47,843 nucleotides of DNA, taken from contig DGHQ01000028.1 in NCBI GenBank assembly GCA_002392915.1, positions 1 through 47,843 on the forward strand, read 5' to 3'. Under the pieces are notes generated by a model. That model was not told the DNA's origin and searched no databases. It was given only the letters and a program-made list of their open reading frames with translations. This document shows positions 1 to 9,108 of the stretch, piece after piece. Both the position numbers and the translations under genes were made by a program. Position 1 is the stretch's first letter. Every line of letters starts with the position of its first letter. Source of the stretch: Bacteroidales bacterium UBA3844 (GTDB taxonomy: Bacteria > Bacteroidota > Bacteroidia > Bacteroidales > Paludibacteraceae).

Positions 1-2782
1 TATCCAGCTTCTTATCTGGCTTGGGGTTGGCGATCACCGTGATGGTGTCTGTCATGTCGCACGAAGTTGTTGGAGCTGTAGGGTCAAAATAGTCGTGGAA
101 CGAGATGATGTACTTCACTCCTGCATCTTTTGCTGACTCCACGTCTTCATATTTAACTGTGATTGTAGGGGCAACATCGTCACTGCCAGTCTTGCACTTC
201 TTCGTCTCCAGCGCTGTGCCGCTAACATCCTCCTTGAACCACTTGACCTCGTAGTCGTTGTAGTCGTTTCCATCCTTGTCTAATCCGTGGACTGCATCTT
301 TTATGCCTAGTTCTACAGATTCTCCCGAGCATAGCTCAACCACCTTATTATTGGCGTCGAACCTTCCGTTGTCTGCTGTGAATGTCACTCCCTTGTCCTC
401 GAAATCCAAGTGTGAACATGCCGCACAGTTCAATCCAGCCACAACAGGAATTGTAGAGATGGAAATCTTACGACATGCAGAAAATGCGGATTTCTCTTTC
501 CAAGACTGGTCTGCAATCAAATCAGAATACTCTCCTACAACAACACGGAAATAGATACGTTTCTCATGGTTAGGATCATTTTCCAATTTTGAGAATATAT
601 CATCCCAATATTTCTCGACCTCCACGTCAAAAGTTTCTGATTCCACCACCTCTTCCTTATGAAGAGTAGTCCATGTAATAGGATTCGTTTCACTTTCTGT
701 TGATGGATCCTGGAATGTATACTGATAAACATATCCTACCTTTTTATTCGGATCCAATTGTTTATTGCTATACAAATAGAATCTTTTTACCGCCTCTGAT
801 GTCACAGATGTCAAAGTCAACACATCCTCTGTACAAAGATCAAGAATATCCTTACCAGTACTTACAGAAGACTCCACATTCACATCTGGAGGTGTACAAA
901 CTTGGAAAATGATATTATCGATAGCATAGTCACGAGATGGTCCATAGATTGGTGATCCATCATCCATATATCCATAATGTCTTACCTTCATCGTTATGGT
1001 AACCTCAGATTTTCCTCCTACATCCGATGAATTTATGACAAAAGAATTGCTTGCATTCTTCCATCCATCAGCACCACCAGCAAAATATTTATACTGACTA
1101 TCAAGAATTTTTCCATCATGTTCCAAAACTACTTCTATAGAACCTGGATGATCAGAAATAGATGCGAAATCTGCACCAAATGTGATTTCCTTACCCGTAC
1201 ATATATGATCAATATCAATTTCAAAGAATTCATCCTGTGTGCCATCATCAAAAATGTCAAATTGAAGCATGCCTCCTGTTGATGTACCAGAATTATCATG
1301 TGACACACCTTTTGGATATCCACCAGCTTTTGAAACAGCGTAAACACCATGACAATATAATTCTGTTGCAGGTTTATTATCACAATCCTTTCTTATAGGA
1401 TGGTCTGCCAATGCTGGCACTTTCAACGTCGCACCACTTGCCTCAATATTATAAGCCCTTACATAAGAAATCTTTGGTGATCCAGGAAGCGACTGTGCAT
1501 CATGAATCTGATCTGTTGGAATTTTCTCTGTATGAATCGTTCCCAGACGGTCTGTCCACTCGTATGTGTCATCAGATGGAAAGTTTCCGAAATCGTCAAA
1601 AAACAAGTTTGTTTTCGCCATTGGAGCTCCATCATCATTTGTACAACATGTTCCGGAATGAACAGAGAAAACATCAGATTTAGAAGCTTTACATCCTGGC
1701 AAAGTCACTTCAAGAGTTATATTATAATCAGTCTCAGCCGCATCAGGAGTAAAATTGAAATTTGATTCTGACGATGACTGACCAGTCACAGACTCCTTCC
1801 AAGAATACGTCGTTCCCGCTGGATAATTTGACTTTGTAATCACACGCAAAGGCATCTGGGGACAAGGATTACCAGTACTTGTAATCACTGGTTTGACATC
1901 TCCAGTCACCTTTATATCATCAATACCTATTGGTATCTGGAAACAATCTTTGGGACGGAAAAAAAGGAAAGAGATAGATCCTGATGCAGGAACCTTTGCA
2001 GTATGTTTTACGACTTTTGATTTTCCAAAGTCAGCAGTCGCAGATGTATATTTCGTTGTCGTTGTAATATTAATAGAACCATTATATCCTGTGTTAAAGG
2101 TTATATCTTGGTCACTAGAAATCACACCCAAATTCAAAGCATTACCGTTAATAACTCCAGTATTGGAATATTGATATTTTGTAATAAAGTCCTGCATTTG
2201 AGGAACTTTTGCACCTGTCCCTTTACAAACGTAATTCGCCAGATAATCAAAATATTCCGGATCCAACAAATTATATAGCGTAAATGACAACTCAACATTT
2301 GATCCAGGTGCCAGACCGTATACAGTATAAGTCAAGAATTGACAATTATCGGCAGAACCAATATTAACAAACATATTATTTGGAGCATCTGTTGCCTGGC
2401 AAAAAGGATGTATTAATTTAGGTTGAGCTGTAACAGTGGAATAACCATACTGGCCATCTCCTTTTTGAATTTGATTTCCTAAATGAAATACATCATCGAC
2501 TTTAGTCATATCATTGCTTGACATACTTGAAAAAGCACCACCAATTCCTCCTTGAATAGCGTATTCAGGACCAACAAACATGTTCGACTTGCAGAGTTTA
2601 CTCACATCAAGTTTCTCATTATACCAACCTCCGTCTTTGTTATCATGGGTCAAAATCGGACAACAAAGCTCCGTGCTTGTTTCAAAATCAGTACTTGCCA
2701 CAACACACTGAGTCTGAGCCGACAAAGACACAGAATGTAGTAGTCCTATACTTGTTATAAAAGTTAATAAGCCTTTATTCAT
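1..2782 (-). CDS. Large secreted adhesin-like protein, 3' end beyond the window
   Basis: An open frame runs without a stop from ATG at 2782 to the left edge, giving at least 927 residues. The N-terminus (MNKGLLTFITSIGLLHSVSL then SAQ) is a clear Sec signal peptide with a Bacteroidetes-style SAQ cleavage site. The mature part is rich in Thr, Asp and beta-prone stretches, with spaced Cys and PKD/Ig-like segments such as the region near residue 300-340 (ITSTGNPCPQMPLRV). This is the pattern of very large T9SS-exported surface proteins, like the 1352-residue protein at 9109, but the C-terminal sorting domain that would prove it lies outside the window. The start is favoured because a TAnnTTTG promoter lies 87 nt upstream and no earlier in-frame ATG precedes the signal peptide. 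Function is not recognised; adhesin is inference from composition. Confidence 0.75.
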   Translation of the reverse strand, partial: MNKGLLTFITSIGLLHSVSLSAQTQCVVASTDFETSTELCCPILTHDNKDGGWYNEKLDVSKLCKSNMFVGPEYAIQGGIGGAFSSMSSNDMTKVDDVFHLGNQIQKGDGQYGYSTVTAQPKLIHPFCQATDAPNNMFVNIGSADNCQFLTYTVYGLAPGSNVELSFTLYNLLDPEYFDYLANYVCKGTGAKVPQMQDFITKYQYSNTGVINGNALNLGVISSDQDITFNTGYNGSINITTTTKYTSATADFGKSKVVKHTAKVPASGSISFLFFRPKDCFQIPIGIDDIKVTGDVKPVITSTGNPCPQMPLRVITKSNYPAGTTYSWKESVTGQSSSESNFNFTPDAAETDYNITLEVTLPGCKASKSDVFSVHSGTCCTNDDGAPMAKTNLFFDDFGNFPSDDTYEWTDRLGTIHTEKIPTDQIHDAQSLPGSPKISYVRAYNIEASGATLKVPALADHPIRKDCDNKPATELYCHGVYAVSKAGGYPKGVSHDNSGTSTGGMLQFDIFDDGTQDEFFEIDIDHICTGKEITFGADFASISDHPGSIEVVLEHDGKILDSQYKYFAGGADGWKNASNSFVINSSDVGGKSEVTITMKVRHYGYMDDGSPIYGPSRDYAIDNIIFQVCTPPDVNVESSVSTGKDILDLCTEDVLTLTSVTSEAVKRFYLYSNKQLDPNKKVGYVYQYTFQDPSTESETNPITWTTLHKEEVVESETFDVEVEKYWDDIFSKLENDPNHEKRIYFRVVVGEYSDLIADQSWKEKSAFSACRKISISTIPVVAGLNCAACSHLDFEDKGVTFTADNGRFDANNKVVELCSGESVELGIKDAVHGLDKDGNDYNDYEVKWFKEDVSGTALETKKCKTGSDDVAPTITVKYEDVESAKDAGVKYIISFHDYFDPTAPTTSCDMTDTITVIANPKPDKKLD

Positions 2783-2868
2783 TGTAAATCCTTTTTAATC
2801 ATACTATTAATAAGTGTTTATTATAAAATCATGATGTGAAACGAGTATAATTACACACCAAGACGTGC

Positions 2869-2901
2869 CAAATTTAATACATTTTTTTGATTTATATCCA
2901 A
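2869..2901 (-). promoter_or_regulatory. Bacteroidetes-type promoter for the adhesin-like gene
   Basis: On the minus strand TAAATTTG (2876-2869) matches the TAnnTTTG -7 box, with a TTG at 2901-2899 some 22 nt upstream. It leaves a leader of about 80 nt before the ATG at 2782. The rest of the gap 2783-3025 shows nothing else I can name. Confidence 0.5.
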
Positions 2902-3025
2902 TTGGAAGACGAAATGTGAACCATGTGTACTTGGGATCAGTACACACAAAAAACATAATAATCATTCCCCGTTAGTGAGCAATTTTTATTAAAATCAAAC
3001 AGATTCTAAGTCATGATATGGGAAA

Positions 3026-3057
3026 TAAAAAAAGAGACACGATCAAATCGCGTCTCT
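3026..3057 (-). terminator. Intrinsic terminator of the tRNA cluster
   Basis: AGAGACGCGAT and ATCGTGTCTCT (minus strand, 3057-3033) form an 11-bp stem with a TTG loop and a run of seven T on the minus strand. It follows the last tRNA-Val by 6 nt. It belongs to the AGAGACG palindrome family used repeatedly as terminators in this window. Confidence 0.85.
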
Positions 3058-3062
3058 TGAAG

Positions 3063-3137
3063 TGGTCTCACTAGGATTCGAACCTAGGACCCTCTGCTTG
3101 TAAGGCAGATGCTCTGAACCAACTGAGCTATAAGACC
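3063..3137 (-). tRNA. tRNA-Val(UAC), copy 3
   Basis: A 75-nt cloverleaf: acceptor GGTCTTA/TGAGACC, anticodon loop CTTACAA giving anticodon TAC, T-arm with GGTTCGAATCC. Discriminator A; no CCA is encoded. It is the last of three near-identical copies in the cluster, transcribed after tRNA-Phe. Confidence 0.95.
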
Positions 3138-3180
3138 ATTGAACTTTTATTTTGAGAGGTTGTTCTGCCGTCCCTCTTTG

Positions 3181-3255
3181 TGGTCTCACTAGGATTCGAA
3201 CCTAGGACCCTCTGCTTGTAAGGCAGATGCTCTGAACCAACTGAGCTATAAGACC
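3181..3255 (-). tRNA. tRNA-Val(UAC), copy 2
   Basis: Same 75-nt gene as the copy at 3063, separated from it by a 43-nt spacer. The spacer is almost the same as the 44-nt spacer before copy 1, so the repeat unit is tRNA plus spacer (about 118 bp). Confidence 0.95.
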
Positions 3256-3299
3256 ATTGAACTTTTATTTTGAGAGGTTGTTCTGTCGTTCCCTCTTTG

Positions 3300-3374
3300 T
3301 GGTCTCACTAGGATTCGAACCTAGGACCCTCTGCTTGTAAGGCAGATGCTCTGAACCAACTGAGCTATAAGACC
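3300..3374 (-). tRNA. tRNA-Val(UAC), copy 1
   Basis: Same 75-nt gene as the two other copies, 8 nt downstream of tRNA-Phe in the direction of transcription. Anticodon TAC in loop CTTACAA. Confidence 0.95.
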
Positions 3375-3382
3375 ATTTGAAG

Positions 3383-3455
3383 TGGTACCACCAGGAATCG
3401 AACCGGGGACACAAGGATTTTCAGTCCTTTGCTCTACCAACTGAGCTATGGCACC
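3383..3455 (-). tRNA. tRNA-Phe(GAA)
   Basis: A 73-nt cloverleaf: acceptor GGTGCCA/TGGTACC, anticodon loop CTGAAAA giving GAA, T-loop TTCGATT. Discriminator A; CCA not encoded. One T-stem pair is a C-T mismatch. It is the first gene of the Phe-Val-Val-Val transcript. Confidence 0.95.
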
Positions 3456-3487
3456 ATTCAGCAACCGTCTTTTTTCGAATTGCGATG

Positions 3488-3519
3488 CAAAAGTATAGTT
3501 TATTTGCGTCTTAAACAAA
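3488..3519 (-). promoter_or_regulatory. Promoter of the tRNA-Phe/Val operon
   Basis: Minus strand TTTG (3519-3516), exactly 20 nt, then TACTTTTG (3495-3488): a full match to the Bacteroidetes -33/-7 consensus. Initiation would be near 3481, about 25 nt before mature tRNA-Phe. It shows that the tRNAs do not depend on the phosphatase-fold gene upstream. Confidence 0.8.
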
Positions 3520-3554
3520 TTTATCCACGTAAAATTTGCATTTTTTTTGCTATT

Positions 3555-4700
3555 TTATTGTTTGATAGAAAATTGTACAATGCTTGGATAATGATCAGAA
3601 TATGGCACTCTCACCCTTTCATAATCCAAACATTCAAATCCATCTGACTGATAAAGCACATGGTCTATGCAAAAATAGAATGGAGCTTCCCTAAATGTGT
3701 AATTATATCCCCAACCTAATTCTTCATTTGCCACTCTCATTCTTTCCCCTTTTATTTTATGATAGACGTATGAAACCGGGACGTCATTAAAGTCTCCACA
3801 AACAATCACCCTCGTCTTTGTCTGTGCAATCACGCTGTCGATATCATTGGCCATTTGCTCTCTGATGACGTAATTGTTGGAGACTTTCTTGTCGAGAGTA
3901 TGTATTTTATCTTTCACTTTATCTACCTTCATTCCATGGCTGATACTGTCTATCTCCTGTTTGTCCGTATAAGAAATGTGGTTGCTAGCCAAATGTGCAT
4001 TTATCACTCTTATCGTATCATTGCCAACCACAATATCAGAATAAATAGCTCTGTTATTAGCCTTACCTTTGCTTGCCACACCACTTCTCACAATCTTATG
4101 CTTCGACAATGTGACAACTCGGTTGTGACTATCCACAGTCATATCACCAACAGTACTATATGGATAAACAGCAAACAGCTTACTGAAATCCTCATTCTCT
4201 TTTGCCCTGAATTCTATATATTCCTGCAAACAAAGAATATCAAAATCTTCTTTTTCTACCAGTTTCGCAATTTTTGACGCTGCATTTTCACTATAGTGAA
4301 AAGCCGCCACATTATAAGTCAGTAGCTTAAAAGTTCTGGCATTCGCGTCCGCCACTGGTTTAGAAGATAGATTTACAGGAAAAGTATCCCACATTATTGG
4401 CACACATATCACCGTTGGGAGGAGGAGGAGAAGGTGCTTCCAAGCTCCGAATATCAGCAACACTATAATCCATATCAAATATACGATGAGAATCAATGGA
4501 AAGCCTAATCCTAAATAGGCGATAGGCATGAAGACGGAAGGGGCGACAAACCTGCACGCCCATGCTCCAAGCATCGCCACAAGAAGCAGCAACGTCGGCA
4601 CAGGGAATATCAGGCATTTCAATACAGAAAAAAACTTTTCAGTTTTCGGCCATTTTCCGTAAGAATTCTCTTTCTGTAGCTGACAACGAATCATAACCAC
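3555..4700 (-). CDS. Membrane-anchored endonuclease/exonuclease/phosphatase-family protein
   Basis: The 381 residues begin with two or three hydrophobic segments (about 31-50, 53-85 and 87-103), then carry an EEP (DNase I-like) domain from about residue 123. The family's metal and catalytic positions are visible: TYN (N130), LQE (E160), NAH (H236), GDFND (302-306), IDH (346-347) and SDH (368-370). The family includes metal-dependent nucleases and phosphodiesterases; the true substrate of this membrane-anchored group is not known to me. It is the third gene of an operon with two rhomboid proteases and overlaps the second rhomboid by 62 nt. That overlap is long, so a start further in (for example a TTG near codon 28) is possible, but it would cut only the short polar N-terminus and leave the membrane segments. 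Confidence 0.85.
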   Translation of the reverse strand: MVMIRCQLQKENSYGKWPKTEKFFSVLKCLIFPVPTLLLLVAMLGAWACRFVAPSVFMPIAYLGLGFPLILIVYLIWIIVLLIFGAWKHLLLLLPTVICVPIMWDTFPVNLSSKPVADANARTFKLLTYNVAAFHYSENAASKIAKLVEKEDFDILCLQEYIEFRAKENEDFSKLFAVYPYSTVGDMTVDSHNRVVTLSKHKIVRSGVASKGKANNRAIYSDIVVGNDTIRVINAHLASNHISYTDKQEIDSISHGMKVDKVKDKIHTLDKKVSNNYVIREQMANDIDSVIAQTKTRVIVCGDFNDVPVSYVYHKIKGERMRVANEELGWGYNYTFREAPFYFCIDHVLYQSDGFECLDYERVRVPYSDHYPSIVQFSIKQ

Positions 4701-5505
4701 TGATTTTTATCTTATCCAAAATATCATCAAGCAACTCCTTCTCCGTCTTAATACGGAATTCAGGATTCTGATACGCCACCTTAAATTTCGGTCTATTCTT
4801 TTTTGAAATCGAGTCGACGATTTTCCATATCCATGCTGTGATATTTATCCTTTTATTCTTCAAAAGCCAAACGAATACCACTCCTGTAGCAATTCCTCCC
4901 AAATGGGCGAACTGCCCAGCCCAATTGACACTGAACATGTTAAGCAGAGTGATCAGCACATAAACAAACGCTATCCATTTGAGCCTCACCCTTCCTATCA
5001 GAGTCAGATAGATCTCATAATTCGGAGCGTAGACAGCAGGGGCGACAATCAACGCCATTACTGAAGCGGAACAACCAGACAGCATTCCAAAATTTTCCAT
5101 TATCTCACAAGCAACTATGAAACAAGCACCTCCTATTAACGCTGATAAAAGATAAACACCAACAAGATCACGGGTGCTGAAAAATTCCTTGAAGAGCCTG
5201 CCTGCCATCGCCAACAACAATACATTAATTATAAAGTGTATAAAATCACCATGTATGAATGCGTAGGTGAGAATTTGCCAAGGATGAGTCAACAAATGCC
5301 ATGCCGACGAAGAAAGGAAAAAACAACTGTAGAACCAACCCATATCCGCTGAAATGAAATGGCTGACTGCAGATACCGCACACACCACAACAAAAGCCAC
5401 ACAGTTGACAGCAATCAACCATGTGAGGGAATCCCCACGTCGGAGCATCATCTTTATGTCGTCGAAAACACCTGCCACAATCACTTTTTTACATGAATCC
5501 ACCAA
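4639..5505 (-). CDS. Rhomboid intramembrane serine protease (second of a pair)
   Basis: A 288-residue rhomboid with six or more membrane segments. The catalytic serine lies in GCSAS (Ser146) and the catalytic histidine in the last core helix, FAHLGG (His201). The HGDFIHFIINVLLL segment (residues 85-98) corresponds to the conserved His/Asn helix. Rhomboids cut membrane proteins inside the bilayer. A soluble C-terminal tail (about 225-288) ends in a charged helix, a feature of a Bacteroidetes subgroup. The start at 5505 overlaps the first rhomboid by 17 nt, so the two are translationally coupled. No substrate can be named; co-transcription with the EEP protein downstream suggests a shared envelope role. 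Confidence 0.9.
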   Translation of the reverse strand: MVDSCKKVIVAGVFDDIKMMLRRGDSLTWLIAVNCVAFVVVCAVSAVSHFISADMGWFYSCFFLSSSAWHLLTHPWQILTYAFIHGDFIHFIINVLLLAMAGRLFKEFFSTRDLVGVYLLSALIGGACFIVACEIMENFGMLSGCSASVMALIVAPAVYAPNYEIYLTLIGRVRLKWIAFVYVLITLLNMFSVNWAGQFAHLGGIATGVVFVWLLKNKRINITAWIWKIVDSISKKNRPKFKVAYQNPEFRIKTEKELLDDILDKIKISGYDSLSATEREFLRKMAEN

Positions 5506-6283
5506 ACCTGTTGTTGAGCTCTCCTCTCTTTTTCCAATACAAGATCAAGATCAATCCAAACAACATACCGCCAAGATGAGCAAAATGTGCGACACCGGAA
5601 TTCACACCGTGCACTCCAAGATAAAGCTCCAACACCGCATATCCGATAACCATATATTTAGCCTTTATCGGAATTGGTATGAACATAAGGAACAATGGCA
5701 AATTCGGGAACAACATTCCAAACGCCAACAATATTCCGAACACTGCTCCAGATGCGCCGACCGTGGTAGGGCGAGACAAAATAGAGTCGGCATACGCATT
5801 CCACTGCTCCATTGATGTCATCACTATTCCGTCGACTCTATAAGATGAGGTCTGAAGTGCTCCGTCCGCCGACATTCTTGTAATCTCACTAGTGATCACT
5901 TCCAGCTGTTGGAGCATCGGCCAGAAATCAATCGTCCAGGTGATCTCCTGTATGATAGCGGCTCCAACTCCACAGAACGCATAGAAAATCAAGAATTTCT
6001 TTGCCCCCATCACCTGTTCAAGCAGACGTCCGAACATGAAAAGAGAGAACATGTTGAACAGAACATGCGACCAATCCAACGAATGCAAGAACATATATGT
6101 GAATAGTTGAGCAGGATGGAATGCAGAACTTTTCCAAAAATGAAGAGATAAATATGAATACCAATCGAAACTTGGTTGCACCTTGTTTGAAACAGTCGCA
6201 GCAAGAGCAATCAAAAAATTTATAATTATCAAATTTCGCGTCACCGCCACAGACGGATCGTTGAAGAAATTTCGTTCATTCAT
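5489..6283 (-). CDS. Rhomboid intramembrane serine protease (first of a pair)
   Basis: A 264-residue rhomboid with the standard signature: GASGA with catalytic Ser178, and HFAHLGG with catalytic His236. FLHSLDWSHVLFNM (residues 66-78) is the conserved His/Asn helix. Between segments two and three there is an insert of about 50 polar residues (roughly 120-170) that probably faces the periplasm. It heads the operon rhomboid-rhomboid-EEP; a TATTTTTG box 26 nt upstream of the ATG is its likely promoter. The two rhomboids here are diverged rather than recent copies, since only the motifs match. Confidence 0.92.
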   Translation of the reverse strand: MNERNFFNDPSVAVTRNLIIINFLIALAATVSNKVQPSFDWYSYLSLHFWKSSAFHPAQLFTYMFLHSLDWSHVLFNMFSLFMFGRLLEQVMGAKKFLIFYAFCGVGAAIIQEITWTIDFWPMLQQLEVITSEITRMSADGALQTSSYRVDGIVMTSMEQWNAYADSILSRPTTVGASGAVFGILLAFGMLFPNLPLFLMFIPIPIKAKYMVIGYAVLELYLGVHGVNSGVAHFAHLGGMLFGLILILYWKKRGELNNRFGGFM

Positions 6284-6308
6284 ATAGGATATCCTTAAAA
6301 TTTGCCGG

Positions 6309-6316
6309 CAAAAATA
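6309..6316 (-). promoter_or_regulatory. -7 box for the rhomboid operon
   Basis: TATTTTTG on the minus strand fits TAnnTTTG and lies 26 nt from the ATG at 6283. No good TTTG is seen at -33, so the match is partial. Confidence 0.5.
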
Positions 6317-6403
6317 CTAATTTCCATTCATAATTCGCTACGCAGGTTTCATAATTATAGCATATTTCATATCATTATGTATTTCAAAACCAACATTTCG
6401 AAC

Positions 6404-6411
6404 TATCTTTG
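6404..6411 (+). promoter_or_regulatory. -7 box for the secreted serine protease gene
   Basis: TATCTTTG fits TAnnTTTG, 29 nt before the GTG start at 6441. Together with the box at 6309 it makes a divergent promoter region between the rhomboid operon and the protease. Confidence 0.55.
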
Positions 6412-6440
6412 CGAGTGAATTTAATAATTAAATAATTAAA

Positions 6441-8594
6441 GTGAATAATCTAAGTCATATTTTTACGATACTCTTTGCAGTATTTAGCATATCATCCCAG
6501 GCTCAAATAAGTTTCGGAGGCCTACCATCGACATCACAGACAAGGGCATTGCGTAATGCGGAGACTATTCCATCTATAACAGTCACTCCCGACACAACAG
6601 AAGAGATAGAAGCCAACCAATTCGCCTATCAGGTCAATGAGAAAATAGACATCACAAAAGAAGCTTCAGCGTCGGTTGAGGGAAACTCTATCATCTACCG
6701 TCTGCTGATACACAGCGAGAACGCAAAATCCATAAATCTGATTTTCGGCCCTATAACACTACCAGACAAAGCAAAAATGTTTCTATACCGTCCCGACGGT
6801 GGTGAAATCTATGGAGCCTACACAAATGCATCGTTTGCAGGAAACGTGTTTGCGACGACACCTGTTTCCGGCGACAGCATAATGGTGCAGTGTGAAGTGC
6901 CGATTGCGACTTCCGACTCTTTTACAGCGACAATATCATCAGTCAACACTGGATTTGACGAACTACGTGTATTGCCATCAACAGGGAAAGCTCAATATTG
7001 TGAAACAGACGTTATTTGCCAGAACGATGGAGTCGAGGACCAATGTAGAGCGGAATGCCTTATTATAATCAACGGGAACCGTTACTGCAGCGGAACACTT
7101 GTCGCCACGGAAGGCAATAATTCCGAATCATTCGTGCTGACATCCGCACATTGTCTGCGAGATGGCTCAAACAATTTCGACTCGACATTTGCAAACAAAT
7201 GCATCTTCTATTTTGGCTACAACACTCCTATCTGCGACGCGAATATCGTAAGCAGTTACGAAAGATCCATTTCCGGCAGTAAAGTAGCCAGTTCACATCC
7301 AGGAAAAGATATGCTTCTGCTCAAGCTTTCGCAACGTCCTCCCGTCGACTATATGACATACGAGAGCGGATGGAATATCGAATTGGCTCCACACGGACCC
7401 GCCACCTGCATCCACCACCCTAACGGAGATCAAATGAAAATCAGCATCAGTGAAGGCGATCCATATCCCATATCATTTGCAGTAGACGGTTTGGAGGAAG
7501 ACACTCACTGGCTTATAGACAAATGGAGCGTGGGAATCACCGAAGTTGGTTCATCAGGAGCACCACTTTATGATGCAAACGGACGAATTATCGGGGCTCT
7601 TTCCGGAGGTTCTTCTTTCTGCAGCAACAGAGGTGACGACAAATTCTGGCGTCTCAACAACGTGTGGGACGACTTCTCGTCTTCTCCTAAAGACATCATG
7701 TCGGTACTCGACCCTTCTTTGTCCGGAATAATAAAATTAGATGGAAGGGAGACGGATGACAACCGATGCTATTCACTAAAAAACTACAATTCATTTTCTG
7801 AGTTGGACGAGCCATACCAATACGGATATGGATACGCATCCGGCAGCAACAGCCTGGGATTGGAAGAATTTGCCGAAAAATTCACATCTCCATATTCGTC
7901 AACTGAGATACATGGAATCTCATTCATTCCAATCATAGGAAAATACGACGCCGACCTTCCAGTCTACTTGAAAATATACACAGGAGACAACAAACCAGAA
8001 ACTCTTGTCTACGAATCTGTTGTGAAAGTGACGGCACGCGAATACAATTCTAAAGCAGAAGGGTTTGCCACTACAACAGTGCAAAACTGGTCGTACAAAG
8101 AAAACTATATACGACTGGACTCCGCAGTGACTGTAGGAAAGACATTTTTCGTGTCGTTCCAAACCGATTATGAGAACGGTGAATTTGCTTTGCTCACCAC
8201 GCTATCTGAAACCAAAACCGCATTTTTCAAAAAGAACGGGATATGGGATTCTTGGGACAACCACCCATTCAACGACAATGTAGGCAGCCTGCTTATAAAA
8301 GCTGTCGTGCGAGAAACAACTACAGACGGAATGGAAAGACTTGAGAACGACGGACACATCTCCGTCTACCCAAATCCGGCAAAAGACAAAATACAGATTA
8401 ACTGTCCTTATGAAATCAAAGACATTAAGATCTTCAATGCCGCAGGAGCATGTCTTGTGCCAACCCCAAAGACTGAGTTTATGACAAATAACAACAGCAG
8501 CGTGATAAACATCAAAAATTTGGCAAATGGCGTGTATAATGTTAAAATCACAACAGAGAAAAGCCAATATCACACAAAATTCATCAAAGAATAA
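6441..8594 (+). CDS. T9SS-exported trypsin-like serine endopeptidase
   Basis: The 717-residue protein starts at GTG and has a signal peptide (ending SSQAQ near residue 22). The middle is a chymotrypsin-fold protease: LTSAHC (His237), GKDMLL (Asp290) and GSSGAP (Ser372) form the triad, and several Cys pairs flank it (CSGTL, CHHP-like stretches). The layout resembles bacterial lysyl endopeptidases, but specificity cannot be read. A region of about 470-630 is a beta-rich accessory domain. The end (about 640-717, with YPNPAKDKI and LANGVYNVKI) is a type A T9SS sorting domain, so the enzyme should cross the outer membrane and be anchored or released there. The 8668 and 9109 genes follow on the same strand and may share its role at the surface. 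Confidence 0.93.
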   Translation: MNNLSHIFTILFAVFSISSQAQISFGGLPSTSQTRALRNAETIPSITVTPDTTEEIEANQFAYQVNEKIDITKEASASVEGNSIIYRLLIHSENAKSINLIFGPITLPDKAKMFLYRPDGGEIYGAYTNASFAGNVFATTPVSGDSIMVQCEVPIATSDSFTATISSVNTGFDELRVLPSTGKAQYCETDVICQNDGVEDQCRAECLIIINGNRYCSGTLVATEGNNSESFVLTSAHCLRDGSNNFDSTFANKCIFYFGYNTPICDANIVSSYERSISGSKVASSHPGKDMLLLKLSQRPPVDYMTYESGWNIELAPHGPATCIHHPNGDQMKISISEGDPYPISFAVDGLEEDTHWLIDKWSVGITEVGSSGAPLYDANGRIIGALSGGSSFCSNRGDDKFWRLNNVWDDFSSSPKDIMSVLDPSLSGIIKLDGRETDDNRCYSLKNYNSFSELDEPYQYGYGYASGSNSLGLEEFAEKFTSPYSSTEIHGISFIPIIGKYDADLPVYLKIYTGDNKPETLVYESVVKVTAREYNSKAEGFATTTVQNWSYKENYIRLDSAVTVGKTFFVSFQTDYENGEFALLTTLSETKTAFFKKNGIWDSWDNHPFNDNVGSLLIKAVVRETTTDGMERLENDGHISVYPNPAKDKIQINCPYEIKDIKIFNAAGACLVPTPKTEFMTNNNSSVINIKNLANGVYNVKITTEKSQYHTKFIKE

Positions 8595-8667
8595 CGTTGA
8601 TAATTTGATTTTTAGTAATTTTAGCACGCAAACGCATAACATAAACTTAATAATAGGGATATAGATT

Positions 8668-9108
8668 ATGAAGAGACTAGCTACAATATTCGCCATCATT
8701 ATGGCCGGACTGACAGCAAATGCCGAAGTCGCGACAGAGTCATTCACAAGAGTGATGAATCCGGTGTACGCAAAAAAGTATTCTGAGTCTCCCATTCAAA
8801 TAGACGCTGTGTTCTACAGACATGGGTTGCCAAAGTTCTACCGTATTCCTCCATTTATGAAAGAGGGTTACTATATTTTCCAGTGCACACGTGTTGATGG
8901 CAAAGAAAGCGAATTAAACACACTCAACGGAGAAGCCTATGGTGAAGTGTTCTTGATTGAAGAGTCGAGAAAGGCAGAAATCGAGTCACTTACAAAAGGC
9001 ACAAAACTAACGGTCACTGGCAAAACAAAGCTTTACGCCAACCCTTTGGCCTTCGGCCAAGAAGAGGTGTATTTCATTGTGGAGACGGTCGCTCCAACCA
9101 ACAAATAA
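8668..9108 (+). CDS. Small secreted protein of unknown function
   Basis: A 146-residue protein with a signal peptide (MKRLATIFAIIMAGLTANA) and no motif I recognise. The mature part alternates short beta-like strands (IQIDAVFYRHG, GYYIFQCTRVDG, KLTVTGKTKLYA, EVYFIVETV), which could be a small barrel such as an OB fold; that is only a guess. Its stop codon is directly followed by the ATG of the 1352-residue adhesin, with no gap, so the two are almost certainly co-transcribed and coupled. It may be an accessory factor for that protein. Confidence 0.75.
   Translation: MKRLATIFAIIMAGLTANAEVATESFTRVMNPVYAKKYSESPIQIDAVFYRHGLPKFYRIPPFMKEGYYIFQCTRVDGKESELNTLNGEAYGEVFLIEESRKAEIESLTKGTKLTVTGKTKLYANPLAFGQEEVYFIVETVAPTNK

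Noticed and set aside
3321..3518. Open frame of 65 codons across the tRNA genes, minus strand
   Set aside because: It runs through tRNA-Phe and tRNA-Val and has the usual tRNA-read-through peptide (GAIAQLVEQRTENPC); not a gene.
8202..8795. Open frame of 197 codons on the minus strand opposite the protease end
   Set aside because: It spans the 3' end of one plus gene and the start of another, both with clear domains; no motif.
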